NCBI RefSeq assembly: GCF_009862265.1
Contig: NZ_WWGX01000011.1
Span: 1 to 64,000, forward strand
Direction of reading: 5' to 3'
DNA from: Streptomyces sp. SID8352
GTDB taxonomy: Bacteria; Actinomycetota; Actinomycetes; Streptomycetales; Streptomycetaceae
Length of the DNA: 64,000 nucleotides
Under the pieces are notes generated by a model. The model did no database searches, was not told where the DNA came from, and saw only the letters and a list, made by a program, of their open reading frames with translations. Of this stretch, positions 56,298-64,000 are shown piece after piece (within the stretch, counting starts at the first letter, position 1; the number at the start of each line of letters is the position of its first letter). The position numbers and the translations under genes are program-made.

Positions 56298-59200
56298 TCA
56301 GGGCAGCTCCGGCGGGGTCTTCGCCGGGTTCTCCGCCAGGGCGGCCAGCGCGATGCGGACGGCCTCGTCGAGCTGGGCGTCGCGGCCCGCCACGTGGTCC
56401 TGCGGGCGCTGCGGGACCTCGACGTCGGGGTCGACGCCGTGGTTCTCCACGCCCCAGCCGTAGCCCTCCAGCCAGAAGGCGTACTTGGGCTGGGTGATCA
56501 GGGTGCCGTCGACCAGGGTGTAGCGGCTGTCGATGCCGACGACGCCGCCCCAGGTGCGGGTGCCGACGACGGGTCCGATGCCGAGCGCCTTGATGGCGGC
56601 GTTGACGATGTCGCCGTCCGATCCGGAGAACTCGTTGGCGACGGCGACGACCGGCCCCCGGGGGGCGTCCAGGGGGTAGCTCTGCGGGCGCATGCCGCGC
56701 GGCAGGTCCCAGCCGACGATGCGCCGGGCCAGCTTCTCCACGACGAGCTGGGAGGTGTGTCCGCCGCGGTTCTCGCGCACGTCGACGACCAGTCCCTCGC
56801 GGGCGACCTCGACGCGCAGGTCCCGGTGGAGCTGGGCCCAGCCGGAGCCGACCATGTCGGGCACGTGGAGGTAGCCGAGCCGCCCGCCGGACGACTCGTG
56901 GACGTGGGCGCGGCGGCCGGCGACCCAGTCGTGGTAGCGCAGCGGCTCCTCGTCGGCGAGGGGGACGACGACCGCGTGCCGCGCCTCGCCGCCGCCGGCC
57001 GGAAGGACGGTCAGCTCGACGGGCTTGCCCGCGGTGCCGACGAGCAGCGGTCCGGGGCCGGTGACCGGGTCGACGGGCTGTCCGGCGACGGCCACGACCG
57101 CGTCCCCGGCACGGACCGCGACGCCGGGCGCGGCGAGCGGGGAGCGGGCCTCCGGGTCGGAGGTCTCGGAGGGCAGCACCCGGTCGACGCGCCAGAGGCC
57201 GTCCTCGTGGCGGGAGAGGTCGGCGCCGAGCAGGCCCTGCCGGGCGCCGTCGCCGTGGCCGCCGCGCGGGATGACGTAGGCGTGGGAGGTGCCCAGTTCA
57301 CCCTGGACCTCCCAGAGCAGGTCGACGAGGTCGTCATGGGTGGCGACGCGGTCCAGGACGGGCCGGTAGCGGTCGAGCACGCCCTCCCAGTCGACCCCGT
57401 TCAGGCCGGGGTGCCAGAAGTTGTCCCGCATGACACGGCCGGTCTCCTCGTACATCTGGCGCCACTCGGCGGCCGGGTCGACGATCTGGCGGACCCTGCC
57501 GAGGTCGACGGTGATGTTGGTGTCGCTGTCCTCGTCGCCGGAGGCCCGCCGGTCGCTGGGGACGACCTTGAGGCGGCCCTCGGTCCAGAGCAGCAGGCGC
57601 TTGCCGTCGCCGCTGACCTCGAAGCCGTCGGCGTCGCCGGCCAGGTGCTCGACGCGGAGCTGGGCGAGGTCGTAGCGCTCCAGGTCGTTGCCCGGGTCGG
57701 AGGCGTCCGGGGTGGCGCGGGAGGCGCCGAGGACGCCGGTGACCGGGTGGCGCAGCCAGAGGACGCCGTCCTTGGCGGCGCGCAGCCGCGAGTAGCGGCC
57801 GGCCTCGACCGGGAAGGGCACGATGCGGTCGGCGAGGCCCTCGATGTCGATGCGGGTGGTGGGGGTGCCCTCGCTGTCGGGGGTCTCCTCGCGGTCCGGC
57901 GTCTCGAAGGGCCGGCCGTGGCGCTGCGGGCCGAAGGGCGAGGGGGTGGTCGCGGCGAGGGTGATCAGGTGGGGGCGGGCGCCCTCGACGAAGGCCAGGT
58001 CGAAGGCGTGCTCGTCGTAGACCGGGTCGAAGGAGCGGGTGGAGAGGAAGGCGAGGTGCTTGCCGTCCAGGGTGAAGGCGGGCGCGTGGTCCCGGAAGCG
58101 CAGCGGGGTGGCCTCGCTGACCGACAGATCGGTGGTGTTGGCCAGCTTGAGCTGGCGCAGCGGGTCGGGGCCGGGGTGGGACCAGGCGAGCCAGGAGGAG
58201 TCGGGCGAGAAGACCAGGCCGGTGGCGTCGCCGTTCTCGCTCCGGTCGACCTCGCGGACCTCGCCGGACTCGCGCTCGACGAGCAGCACCCGGCCGTCGT
58301 GCGAGGCGACGGCGGCGCGGCTGCCGTCGGGCGCCACGGCGAGGGCGAGGACCCGGCCGAGCCGTCCGGCGGCGAGGCGGCGCGGGGTGGCGCCGGGGGC
58401 GAGGCCGGTGGCGGGGGCGAACTCCAGGGCGTCGTCGCCCTCGGCGTCCGTCACCCACACCACCCATTCCTCGCCGTCGGCGCGGAAGGCGCGCGGCAGC
58501 CGGGTGCGCACCCCGGGGGTGGCGGCGAGGGCGCGGGCGGGGCCGGAGCGGTGGGTGACCCAGTGGACGCCGCCGCGCACCGAGACGGCGCTGCCGCGGC
58601 CGGTGTGGTCCGGGGAGGCGGCGCCGAGCCAGCGGGCGGCGTTGACCGGGTAGGGCTGGAGGTCGGTGCGGGAGCCGCCGAGGCGGATGTCGAGCCGGCG
58701 CGGCTCGGCGCCGTCCAGGTCGTCCAGCGTCCACAGCTCACCGGCGCTGGTGTAGACGACGCGGGTGCCGTCGGTGGCGGCCTGGCGGGCGTAGAAGCCG
58801 CCGAGTGGGGTGTGGCGGCGCAGGTCGCCGCCGTCGGCGAGGGAGGAGTAGAGGGCGCCGGTGCCCTCGTGGTCGCTGAGGAAGGCGAGGCGGTCCCCGG
58901 TCCAGAAGGGGTACTCGATCTGGCCGTCGAGGTCCTCGTGCAGCCGGACGAACTCGCCGTCGCCCTGGGCGTCGATCCAGAGCTTGCCGGCCGTGCCGCC
59001 CCGGTAGCGCTTCCACCAGGCGGCGTCGCGGCTCGCGGCGGACAGCAGCACGGTGCGCGGTCCGAGGGCGACCTCCCCGACGTGGCCGTAGGGAAGGGTC
59101 TCGGCGGGGCCCCCGTCGAGGGGCACGGCGCGGGCCCAGGTGCGGCGGACGCTGGCCTCGCCGTGGGCGCCGAGGGCGAGGACCCGGCCGTCCCGGGTCC

Positions 59201-59492
59201 AGCCGCGCACCTGGGTGCGCGCACCGCCCCAGTGGGTGAGCCGACGGGCGGGGCCGCCGTCCACGGGGGCGACGTGCACCTCGGGGGCACCGTCGCGGGT
59301 GGAGGTCCAGGCGACCGTGGTGCCGTCGGGCGAGATCCGCGGATGGCTGACCGGTACGTTGTCGGCGCTGACGCGCCAGGCGCGGCCACCGTCGAGCGGG
59401 GCGAGCCACACGTCGTCCTCGGCGGTGAAGGCGACCAACTCACCGTGCGGATGCGGGAACCGGAGATAGGCAGGCGCTGCGGGCTGTGTCAC
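56298..59492 (-). CDS. Tricorn-like S41-family serine protease
   Basis: A 1064-residue protein. The first roughly 670 residues form beta-propeller repeats (each with a DGTTVAWTSTRDGAPEV-type blade). A tricorn core follows, then a PDZ-like region at about 750-850. The catalytic part has VDVRENRGGHTSQLVVEKLA and NEFSGSDGDIVNAAIKALGIGPVVGTRTWGGVVGI, where Ser about 955 in the GSDGD motif is the nucleophile. Tricorn proteases degrade oligopeptides produced by the proteasome. There is no signal peptide. The GTG at 59492 follows a GGGGG stretch. Confidence 0.93.
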   Translation of the reverse strand: MTQPAAPAYLRFPHPHGELVAFTAEDDVWLAPLDGGRAWRVSADNVPVSHPRISPDGTTVAWTSTRDGAPEVHVAPVDGGPARRLTHWGGARTQVRGWTRDGRVLALGAHGEASVRRTWARAVPLDGGPAETLPYGHVGEVALGPRTVLLSAASRDAAWWKRYRGGTAGKLWIDAQGDGEFVRLHEDLDGQIEYPFWTGDRLAFLSDHEGTGALYSSLADGGDLRRHTPLGGFYARQAATDGTRVVYTSAGELWTLDDLDGAEPRRLDIRLGGSRTDLQPYPVNAARWLGAASPDHTGRGSAVSVRGGVHWVTHRSGPARALAATPGVRTRLPRAFRADGEEWVVWVTDAEGDDALEFAPATGLAPGATPRRLAAGRLGRVLALAVAPDGSRAAVASHDGRVLLVERESGEVREVDRSENGDATGLVFSPDSSWLAWSHPGPDPLRQLKLANTTDLSVSEATPLRFRDHAPAFTLDGKHLAFLSTRSFDPVYDEHAFDLAFVEGARPHLITLAATTPSPFGPQRHGRPFETPDREETPDSEGTPTTRIDIEGLADRIVPFPVEAGRYSRLRAAKDGVLWLRHPVTGVLGASRATPDASDPGNDLERYDLAQLRVEHLAGDADGFEVSGDGKRLLLWTEGRLKVVPSDRRASGDEDSDTNITVDLGRVRQIVDPAAEWRQMYEETGRVMRDNFWHPGLNGVDWEGVLDRYRPVLDRVATHDDLVDLLWEVQGELGTSHAYVIPRGGHGDGARQGLLGADLSRHEDGLWRVDRVLPSETSDPEARSPLAAPGVAVRAGDAVVAVAGQPVDPVTGPGPLLVGTAGKPVELTVLPAGGGEARHAVVVPLADEEPLRYHDWVAGRRAHVHESSGGRLGYLHVPDMVGSGWAQLHRDLRVEVAREGLVVDVRENRGGHTSQLVVEKLARRIVGWDLPRGMRPQSYPLDAPRGPVVAVANEFSGSDGDIVNAAIKALGIGPVVGTRTWGGVVGIDSRYTLVDGTLITQPKYAFWLEGYGWGVENHGVDPDVEVPQRPQDHVAGRDAQLDEAVRIALAALAENPAKTPPELP

Positions 59493-59692
59493 CCCCTCAG
59501 CCTATGCAGCCCCGGCGGCCGACCGACAGGGGTTCGGATCACTTCACCACGTCGAGGGCGGGACGGGGCCCATGACCGGAGGGGTGGGGACGGGCCGGGA
59601 CGCCGGCCCGGCACACGCCGTCCGGCCGGGGCGCCGGTCGGCCGGGGCGCCGGGTGCGGCGGGGGGCCAAGCGCCCGGCGCGCCCCGTGGTT

Positions 59693-60442
59693 TCAGGACC
59701 AGCGGCCCGTGCGGGTCAGCAGGAGGGCCGCCGCCGCCGTACCGGCGGTGGAGGTGCGCAGGACGCTGCGGCCCAGCCGGTACGGGCGGGCGCCCGCCTC
59801 CGCGAAGAGCGCCAGCTCCTCCGGGGAGACCCCGCCCTCGGGCCCGACGACTAGCACGAGGTGACCGGCGGCGGGGAGCGCGGCTTTGGCCAGCGGTTCC
59901 TCGCCGCTCTCGTGGAGCACCGCGGCGAAGTCGGCGGTGGCCAGCAGCGCGGCGACCTGCTTGCCGGTCATCGCGTCCGCGACCTCGGGGAAGCGGGTGC
60001 GCCGGGACTGCTTCCCGGCCTCGCGGGCCGTCGCCCGCCACTTGCCGAGCGCCTTCGCCCCGCGCTCGCCGCGCCACTGCGTGACGCAGCGGGACGCCGC
60101 CCAGGGCACGATCGCGTCGACGCCGACCTCGGTCATCGTCTCCACCGCCAGTTCCCCGCGGTCGCCCTTGGGGAGGGCCTGGACGACGGTGATGCGGGGC
60201 TCCTCGGGGGCGTCCTCGCGGACCGTCCCCAGGCCGGTGACGACCAGGCGGTCCTTGCCCTCGGCGGCCCGGACCAGGCCCTCGGCCCAGCGTCCGTGCC
60301 CGTCGGTGAGGACGAGCGCCTCGCCGGGCCGCAGCCGCTTCACGGAGACCGCGTGCCGCCCCTCGGGACCGTCGAGGACGTACTCCCCGCCGGGGACGTC
60401 CTCGGACCGCAGGGAGCCGACCACGAACACGGGTGCCGTCAT
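59693..60442 (-). CDS. rsmE: 16S rRNA m3U1498 methyltransferase
   Basis: A 249-residue SPOUT-family enzyme. The N-terminal PUA-like part carries GPEGRHAVSVKRLRPGEALVLTDG. The knotted SAM site shows VVGPEGGVSPEELALFAEAGARPYRLGRSVLRTSTAG. Its ATG overlaps the stop of the nitronate monooxygenase-like gene (TGATG). Downstream the 59493-59692 gap contains the GGCCGGGGCGCCGG direct repeat twice and no gene. Confidence 0.95.
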   Translation of the reverse strand: MTAPVFVVGSLRSEDVPGGEYVLDGPEGRHAVSVKRLRPGEALVLTDGHGRWAEGLVRAAEGKDRLVVTGLGTVREDAPEEPRITVVQALPKGDRGELAVETMTEVGVDAIVPWAASRCVTQWRGERGAKALGKWRATAREAGKQSRRTRFPEVADAMTGKQVAALLATADFAAVLHESGEEPLAKAALPAAGHLVLVVGPEGGVSPEELALFAEAGARPYRLGRSVLRTSTAGTAAAALLLTRTGRWS

Positions 60443-61524
60443 CAGCCCGCGCCTCCCCCGGTGTAGTGCGCCAACTCGGCCCCGGCGGTGGCCAGTTCGT
60501 CGACCAGCAGCTCGACCAGCCGCCCGGCGGGCAGTTCCCGGGCCAGCCGGTGCCCCTGGCCCGCCCACAGCGCCATGCCCTGCGCGTCGCCCGCCCTGGC
60601 CGCCGCCCCGCGCAGCGGCGCGGTGAGGTGGTGGACGTCCGGGTAGGCGGCGGGGACGTACGGCCCGTGCTCCCGCACGAAGCGGTTGACCAGCGCGCGG
60701 GCCGGGCGGCCGGAGAAGGCGCGGGTGAGTTCGGTCCGGACGTACAGCGGGTCGGTGAGGGCCCGCTTGTGCAGGGCGTGGGCGCCGGACTCGGAGGCGG
60801 CGACGAAGGCGGTGCCGAGCTGGGCCGCGTCGGCGCCGGCGGCGAGCACGGCGGCGATCTGGCCGCCGCGCATGATGCCGCCCGCGGCGACGATCGGCAG
60901 GTCCACGGCCTCGCGCACCTGGGTGATCAGCGCCAGCAGCCCGATGCCGGCCGCGTCGGTCTCCGGGTCGTCCCGGTGCCGCCCCTGGTGGCCGCCGGCC
61001 TCCACCCCCTGGGCGATCACCGCGTCGGCGCCGGACCGTTCGACGGCCCTGGCCTCCTCCGCGGTGGTCGCCGTGGCCAGGACGAAGCTGCCGGCGCGGT
61101 GCAGGGACTCGACGGCCTCGGGGCCGGGGACGCCGAAGTGGAACGAGACCACCGGCACCGGGTTGTCCAGCAGCACCGCGAGCTTGGCGTCGTAGCCGTC
61201 GTCGCGTCCGCTGTCGGGGTCGCCCAGCTCGGTCTCGTACCAGACGGCCTCCCCGGCGAGCTGGTGGGCGTAGACGCCGACGGCGGCGGGGTCGGCGGTC
61301 TCCGGCTGCGGCATGAACAGGTTGACCCCGAAGGGGTGGCCCGTCAGTCCCCGGAGCTGCTTGATCTCCTGGTACATCCCGTCCGCGGTCTTGTACCCGG
61401 CGGCCAGGAACCCGAGCCCGCCCGCCTCGGAGACCGCGGCGGCGAGCCGCGGCACGGCGACGCCGCCGGCCATGGGCGCCTGCACGATCGGGTAGGGGAA
61501 GAGATCGGTCAGTGCGGAGGACAT
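60442..61524 (-). CDS. Nitronate monooxygenase-family FMN protein
   Basis: A 360-residue TIM-barrel flavoprotein. The start LFPYPIVQAPMAGGVAVPRLAAAVSEAGGLGFLAAGYKT is typical of NMO/2-nitropropane dioxygenase. Catalytic-site marks are GAGADAVIAQGVEAGGHQGRH (His) and VAAGGIMRGGQIAAVLAAGADAAQLGTAF. It oxidises nitronates such as propionate-3-nitronate. The ATG at 61524 lies 182 bases after the end of dnaJ, and the gene overlaps rsmE. Confidence 0.93.
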   Translation of the reverse strand: MSSALTDLFPYPIVQAPMAGGVAVPRLAAAVSEAGGLGFLAAGYKTADGMYQEIKQLRGLTGHPFGVNLFMPQPETADPAAVGVYAHQLAGEAVWYETELGDPDSGRDDGYDAKLAVLLDNPVPVVSFHFGVPGPEAVESLHRAGSFVLATATTAEEARAVERSGADAVIAQGVEAGGHQGRHRDDPETDAAGIGLLALITQVREAVDLPIVAAGGIMRGGQIAAVLAAGADAAQLGTAFVAASESGAHALHKRALTDPLYVRTELTRAFSGRPARALVNRFVREHGPYVPAAYPDVHHLTAPLRGAAARAGDAQGMALWAGQGHRLARELPAGRLVELLVDELATAGAELAHYTGGGAG

Positions 61525-61659
61525 GACCGCATGGTGTCATGCCTCCTGGGCAAGTCCGAACCCGACCGTCCGCCCGGCACCGGCGGGCCGGGCCCCGGGC
61601 AAGCCGGACAATCCCGAACACGCCGGGCGGGCCCCGCCGGACGGGCCCCGGACCGGACG

Positions 61660-61700
61660 GCGCGGGGCCGGACCGCCCGGAGGCACGCCCGGCCCCGCGC
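61660..61700. terminator. Terminator of the hrcA-dnaJ operon
   Basis: Perfect 12-bp stem GCGCGGGGCCGG/CCGGCCCCGCGC with a 17-base loop, 5 bases beyond the dnaJ stop. Confidence 0.75.
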
Positions 61701-61705
61701 GGGTG

Positions 61706-62842
61706 TCAGCGGCCGTTGAAGGCGTCCTTCAGCCGGGAGAACAGGCCCTGCTGGCCGGGCTGGAACTGGCCCTGGGGGCGCTCCTCGCCGCGCAGCTCGG
61801 CCAGTTCGCGCAGCACGCGCTCCTGGTCGGGGTCGAGCTTGGTCGGGGTGGTGACCTCGACGTGCACGATCAGGTCGCCCCGGCCGCCGCCGCGCAGATG
61901 CGTGACGCCCCGGCCGTGCAGCGGGATCGACTGGCCGGACTGGGTGCCCGGGCGGATGTCGATCTCCTCCATGCCGTCCAGCGTCTCCAGCGGCACCTTG
62001 GTGCCGAGGGCCGCCGCCGTCATGGGGATGGTGACCGTGCAGTGCAGGTCGTCGCCCCGGCGCTGGAAGGTCGGGTGCGGCAGCTCCTGGATCTCGACGT
62101 AGAGGTCGCCGGCCGGACCGCCGCCGGGGCCGACCTCGCCCTCGCCCGCGAGCTGGATGCGCGTGCCGTTGTCGACGCCCGCCGGGATCTTCACCGTGAG
62201 CGTCCGCCGGGAGCGGATGCGCCCGTCGCCCGCGCACTCGGGGCAGGGGGTGGGGACCACGGTGCCGAAGCCCTGGCACTGGGGGCAGGGCCGGGAGGTC
62301 ATGACCTGGCCCAGGAAGGACCGGGTGACCTGCGAGACCTCACCGCGTCCGCGGCACATGTCGCAGGTCTGCGCCGAGGTGCCGGGCGCCGCGCCCTCGC
62401 CGTTGCAGGTGTTGCAGACGACCGCGGTGTCGACCTGGATGTCCTTGGTGGTGCCGAACGCGGCCTCGTCCAGCTCCACCTCGATGCGGATCATGGCGTC
62501 CTGGCCCCGGCGGGTGCGCGAGCGCGGTCCGCGCTGCGACGCCGTGCCGAAGAAGGCGTCCATGATGTCCGAGAAGTTCCCGAAGCCGCCCGCGCCGAAG
62601 CCGCCGGCCCCCGCGCCGCCCGACTGGGACAGCGGATCGCCGCCGAGGTCGTAGACCTGCTTCTTCTGCGGGTCGGAGAGGACCTCGTAGGCGGCGTTGA
62701 TCTCCTTGAACCGCTCCTGCGTCTTCGGATCGGGGTTGACGTCCGGGTGCAGCTCGCGCGCGAGCCTCCGGAACGCCTTCTTGATCTCGTCCTGGGACGC
62801 GTCGCGGCGCACGCCGAGTACGGCGTAGTAGTCCGTGGCCAC
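61706..62842 (-). CDS. dnaJ: Chaperone DnaJ
   Basis: A 378-residue J protein. The J domain (residues 1-65) has LHPDVNPDPKT with the HPD motif. A Gly/Phe linker GGAGAGGFGAGGFGNFSD follows. The zinc-finger region contains four CxxCxGxG repeats (CNTCNGEG, CDMCRGRG, CPQCQGFG, CPECAGDG), and a C-terminal substrate-binding part ends the protein. It presents unfolded clients to DnaK. The GTG at 62842 directly abuts the hrcA TAG, so they are one operon under HrcA control. Confidence 0.96.
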   Translation of the reverse strand: MATDYYAVLGVRRDASQDEIKKAFRRLARELHPDVNPDPKTQERFKEINAAYEVLSDPQKKQVYDLGGDPLSQSGGAGAGGFGAGGFGNFSDIMDAFFGTASQRGPRSRTRRGQDAMIRIEVELDEAAFGTTKDIQVDTAVVCNTCNGEGAAPGTSAQTCDMCRGRGEVSQVTRSFLGQVMTSRPCPQCQGFGTVVPTPCPECAGDGRIRSRRTLTVKIPAGVDNGTRIQLAGEGEVGPGGGPAGDLYVEIQELPHPTFQRRGDDLHCTVTIPMTAAALGTKVPLETLDGMEEIDIRPGTQSGQSIPLHGRGVTHLRGGGRGDLIVHVEVTTPTKLDPDQERVLRELAELRGEERPQGQFQPGQQGLFSRLKDAFNGR

Positions 62843-63859
62843 CTACGACTCCGCCAGGATCTGTCCGACGTACCGTGCCACTGCGCGTACCGCTCCCATC
62901 GTTCCCGGGTAGTCCATGCGGGTCGGTCCGACCACGCCGAGCTTGGCAACCGCCTCGCCGCCCGAACCGTAACCGACCGACACGACGGACGTGGAGTTGA
63001 GTCCCTCGTGGGCGTTCTCGTGACCGATCCGTACGGTCACGCCCGCGTCCTTCGACTCACCGAGCAGCTTGAGGAGCACGACCTGCTCCTCCAGCGCCTC
63101 CAGGACGGGCCTGATCACAAGGGGGAAGTCGTGCCCGAAGCGGGTGAGATTGGCGGTGCCGCCGATCATCAGCCGCTCCTCGTTCTCCTCGACCAGCGTC
63201 TCCAGGAGAACGGAGAGCACGGTCGAGACCGTACCGCGGTCCTCGGCCTCGAAGGCGTCCGCCAGGTCCTCGACCAGGCTCGGCACATCCGTGAACCGGC
63301 GCCCCACGACACGGCTGTTGAGCCGCGCCCGCAGGTCGGCGAGGAAGACCTCGCCGAACGGCGCCGGACAGTCGACGACACGCTGCTCGACCCGGCCGGT
63401 GTCCGTGATCAGCACGAGCATCAGCCGCGCGGGCGCGAGGGCCAGCAGCTCCACGTGCCGCACGGTCGAGCGGGTCAGCGAGGGGTACTGCACCACGGCT
63501 ACCTGCCGGGTGAGCTGCGCGAGCAGCCGCACCGTGCGGGCCACCACGTCGTCGAGGTCGACGGCGCCCTCCAGGAAGTTCTGGATGGCGCGCCGCTCCG
63601 GGGCGGTCATCGGCTTGACGCCCGCCAGCCGGTCGACGAAGAGCCGGTAGCCCTTGTCGGTGGGGATGCGCCCGGCACTGGTGTGCGGCTGGGCGATGAA
63701 CCCCTCCTCCTCCAGGGCCGCCATGTCGTTGCGCACGGTGGCCGGGGAGACGCCGAGGTTGTGCCGCTCGGTGAGGGCCTTGGAGCCGACGGGCTCCTCG
63801 GTGCCGACATAGTCCTGGACGATGGCGCGCAGGACCTTCAGCCTGCGTTCACTGAGCAC
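62843..63859 (-). CDS. hrcA: Heat-inducible transcription repressor HrcA
   Basis: A 338-residue repressor. The N-terminal winged helix has [49 protein letters not shown]. The GAF-like and dimer domains follow, ending at [26 protein letters not shown] lies 8 bases before the GTG at 63859. It represses its own operon through the CIRCE element 46 bases upstream of the start. Confidence 0.96.
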   Translation of the reverse strand: MLSERRLKVLRAIVQDYVGTEEPVGSKALTERHNLGVSPATVRNDMAALEEEGFIAQPHTSAGRIPTDKGYRLFVDRLAGVKPMTAPERRAIQNFLEGAVDLDDVVARTVRLLAQLTRQVAVVQYPSLTRSTVRHVELLALAPARLMLVLITDTGRVEQRVVDCPAPFGEVFLADLRARLNSRVVGRRFTDVPSLVEDLADAFEAEDRGTVSTVLSVLLETLVEENEERLMIGGTANLTRFGHDFPLVIRPVLEALEEQVVLLKLLGESKDAGVTVRIGHENAHEGLNSTSVVSVGYGSGGEAVAKLGVVGPTRMDYPGTMGAVRAVARYVGQILAES

Positions 63860-63904
63860 CGCGCGCACCTCCTGAAGTCGTCGCCCCACGTCGCCTGGTC
63901 CGTC

Positions 63905-63931
63905 CTGGCACTCATCGGGCGCGAGTGCCAG
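63905..63931 (-). promoter_or_regulatory. CIRCE operator of hrcA-dnaJ
   Basis: CTGGCACTC-N9-GAGTGCCAG, a perfect 9-bp inverted repeat matching the CIRCE consensus TTAGCACTC-N9-GAGTGCTAA at all but the outer two positions. It begins about 13 bases after a -10 hexamer at 63945-63950 on the minus strand, so it covers the transcript start region. Confidence 0.95.
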
Positions 63932-63944
63932 ACTTCCCCGGCCC

Positions 63945-63950
63945 AGTGTA
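63945..63950 (-). promoter_or_regulatory. -10 element of the hrcA promoter
   Basis: TACACT on the minus strand; a TTGCCC -35-like hexamer lies at 63970-63975 with 19-base spacing. The window ends 50 bases further upstream. Confidence 0.55.
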
Positions 63951-64000
63951 CGGCCGTGGGGTACGCCCGGGGCAAGGCCGGTGCCGCGCCGCTAGCGTCG

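Noticed and set aside
56154..59864. A 1236-codon plus-strand frame opposite the S41 protease
   Set aside because: It mirrors the protease codons; the minus strand has a complete catalytic domain and start, the plus strand has none.

Overview
The window is about 73% or more G+C by eye, uses GTG starts and GGAGG-type ribosome sites throughout, and carries a gene set and order typical of a Streptomyces core chromosome (ppdK, dusB, ctpI-like, GH18 chitinase, glyS, znuACB-zur, uppS, recO, a five-gene SCO2521-SCO2525-type cassette, leuA, M4 protease, phoH, ybeY, era, add, rnz, S41 protease, rsmE, dnaJ, hrcA). From memory it is roughly collinear with the S. coelicolor SCO2494-SCO2555 segment; this was not checked against a database.

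Region 1-5055 is accessory: a class III lanthipeptide locus (a precursor gene cut by the window edge and a LanKC synthetase), a 36-residue orphan peptide, a small secreted peptide ending in DVTWGG, an unrecognised 126-residue protein, and a divergent TrmB/LuxR-type regulator. A repeated 16-mer and a palindrome in its intergenic regions suggest one local control circuit, plausibly a peptide-signalling cassette coupled to RiPP production.

Region 5456-18169 holds ppdK, dusB, an apparently leaderless DHA2-type exporter, and an 1833-residue CtpI-type P-type ATPase. The ATPase contains a second, catalytically dead ATPase module and long low-complexity inserts, and follows a membrane protein with a histone-H1-like tail. 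Region 18550-25984 contains a chitinase with a DasR-type operator in its promoter, a transposase relic, an orphan PemK/MazF-like gene, glyS, and the zinc uptake operon znuA-znuC-znuB-zur with a Zur box over the start of znuA.

Region 26133-37344 is mostly on the minus strand: uppS, recO, two coupled small genes, a thioredoxin-reductase-like oxidoreductase divergent from an XRE-cupin regulator, a membrane/PLD-like protein, and a tightly overlapping five-gene cassette built round a variant P-loop ATPase (KGGTGR). The function of this cassette is unknown and it is the best candidate for an undescribed system. Region 37667-44044 has a GNAT, a TerB-like protein, leuA with a 15-codon leader peptide containing four consecutive Leu codons, a protealysin-like protease with its emfourin-type inhibitor, and a GH1 beta-glucosidase relic that has lost its nucleophile.

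Region 44192-50586 is the phoH-ybeY-CNNM-mmcQ operon, followed by a cytidine-deaminase-like protein without zinc ligands, an alpha/beta hydrolase, and era. Region 50902-64000 holds a PfkB kinase and an MFS gene divergent from a perfect Crp-type box, the HIT-rnz-add group, a tricorn-like S41 protease, and the hrcA-dnaJ-NMO-rsmE set with a CIRCE operator at the right end. No tRNA, rRNA, CRISPR array or intact insertion sequence was seen.
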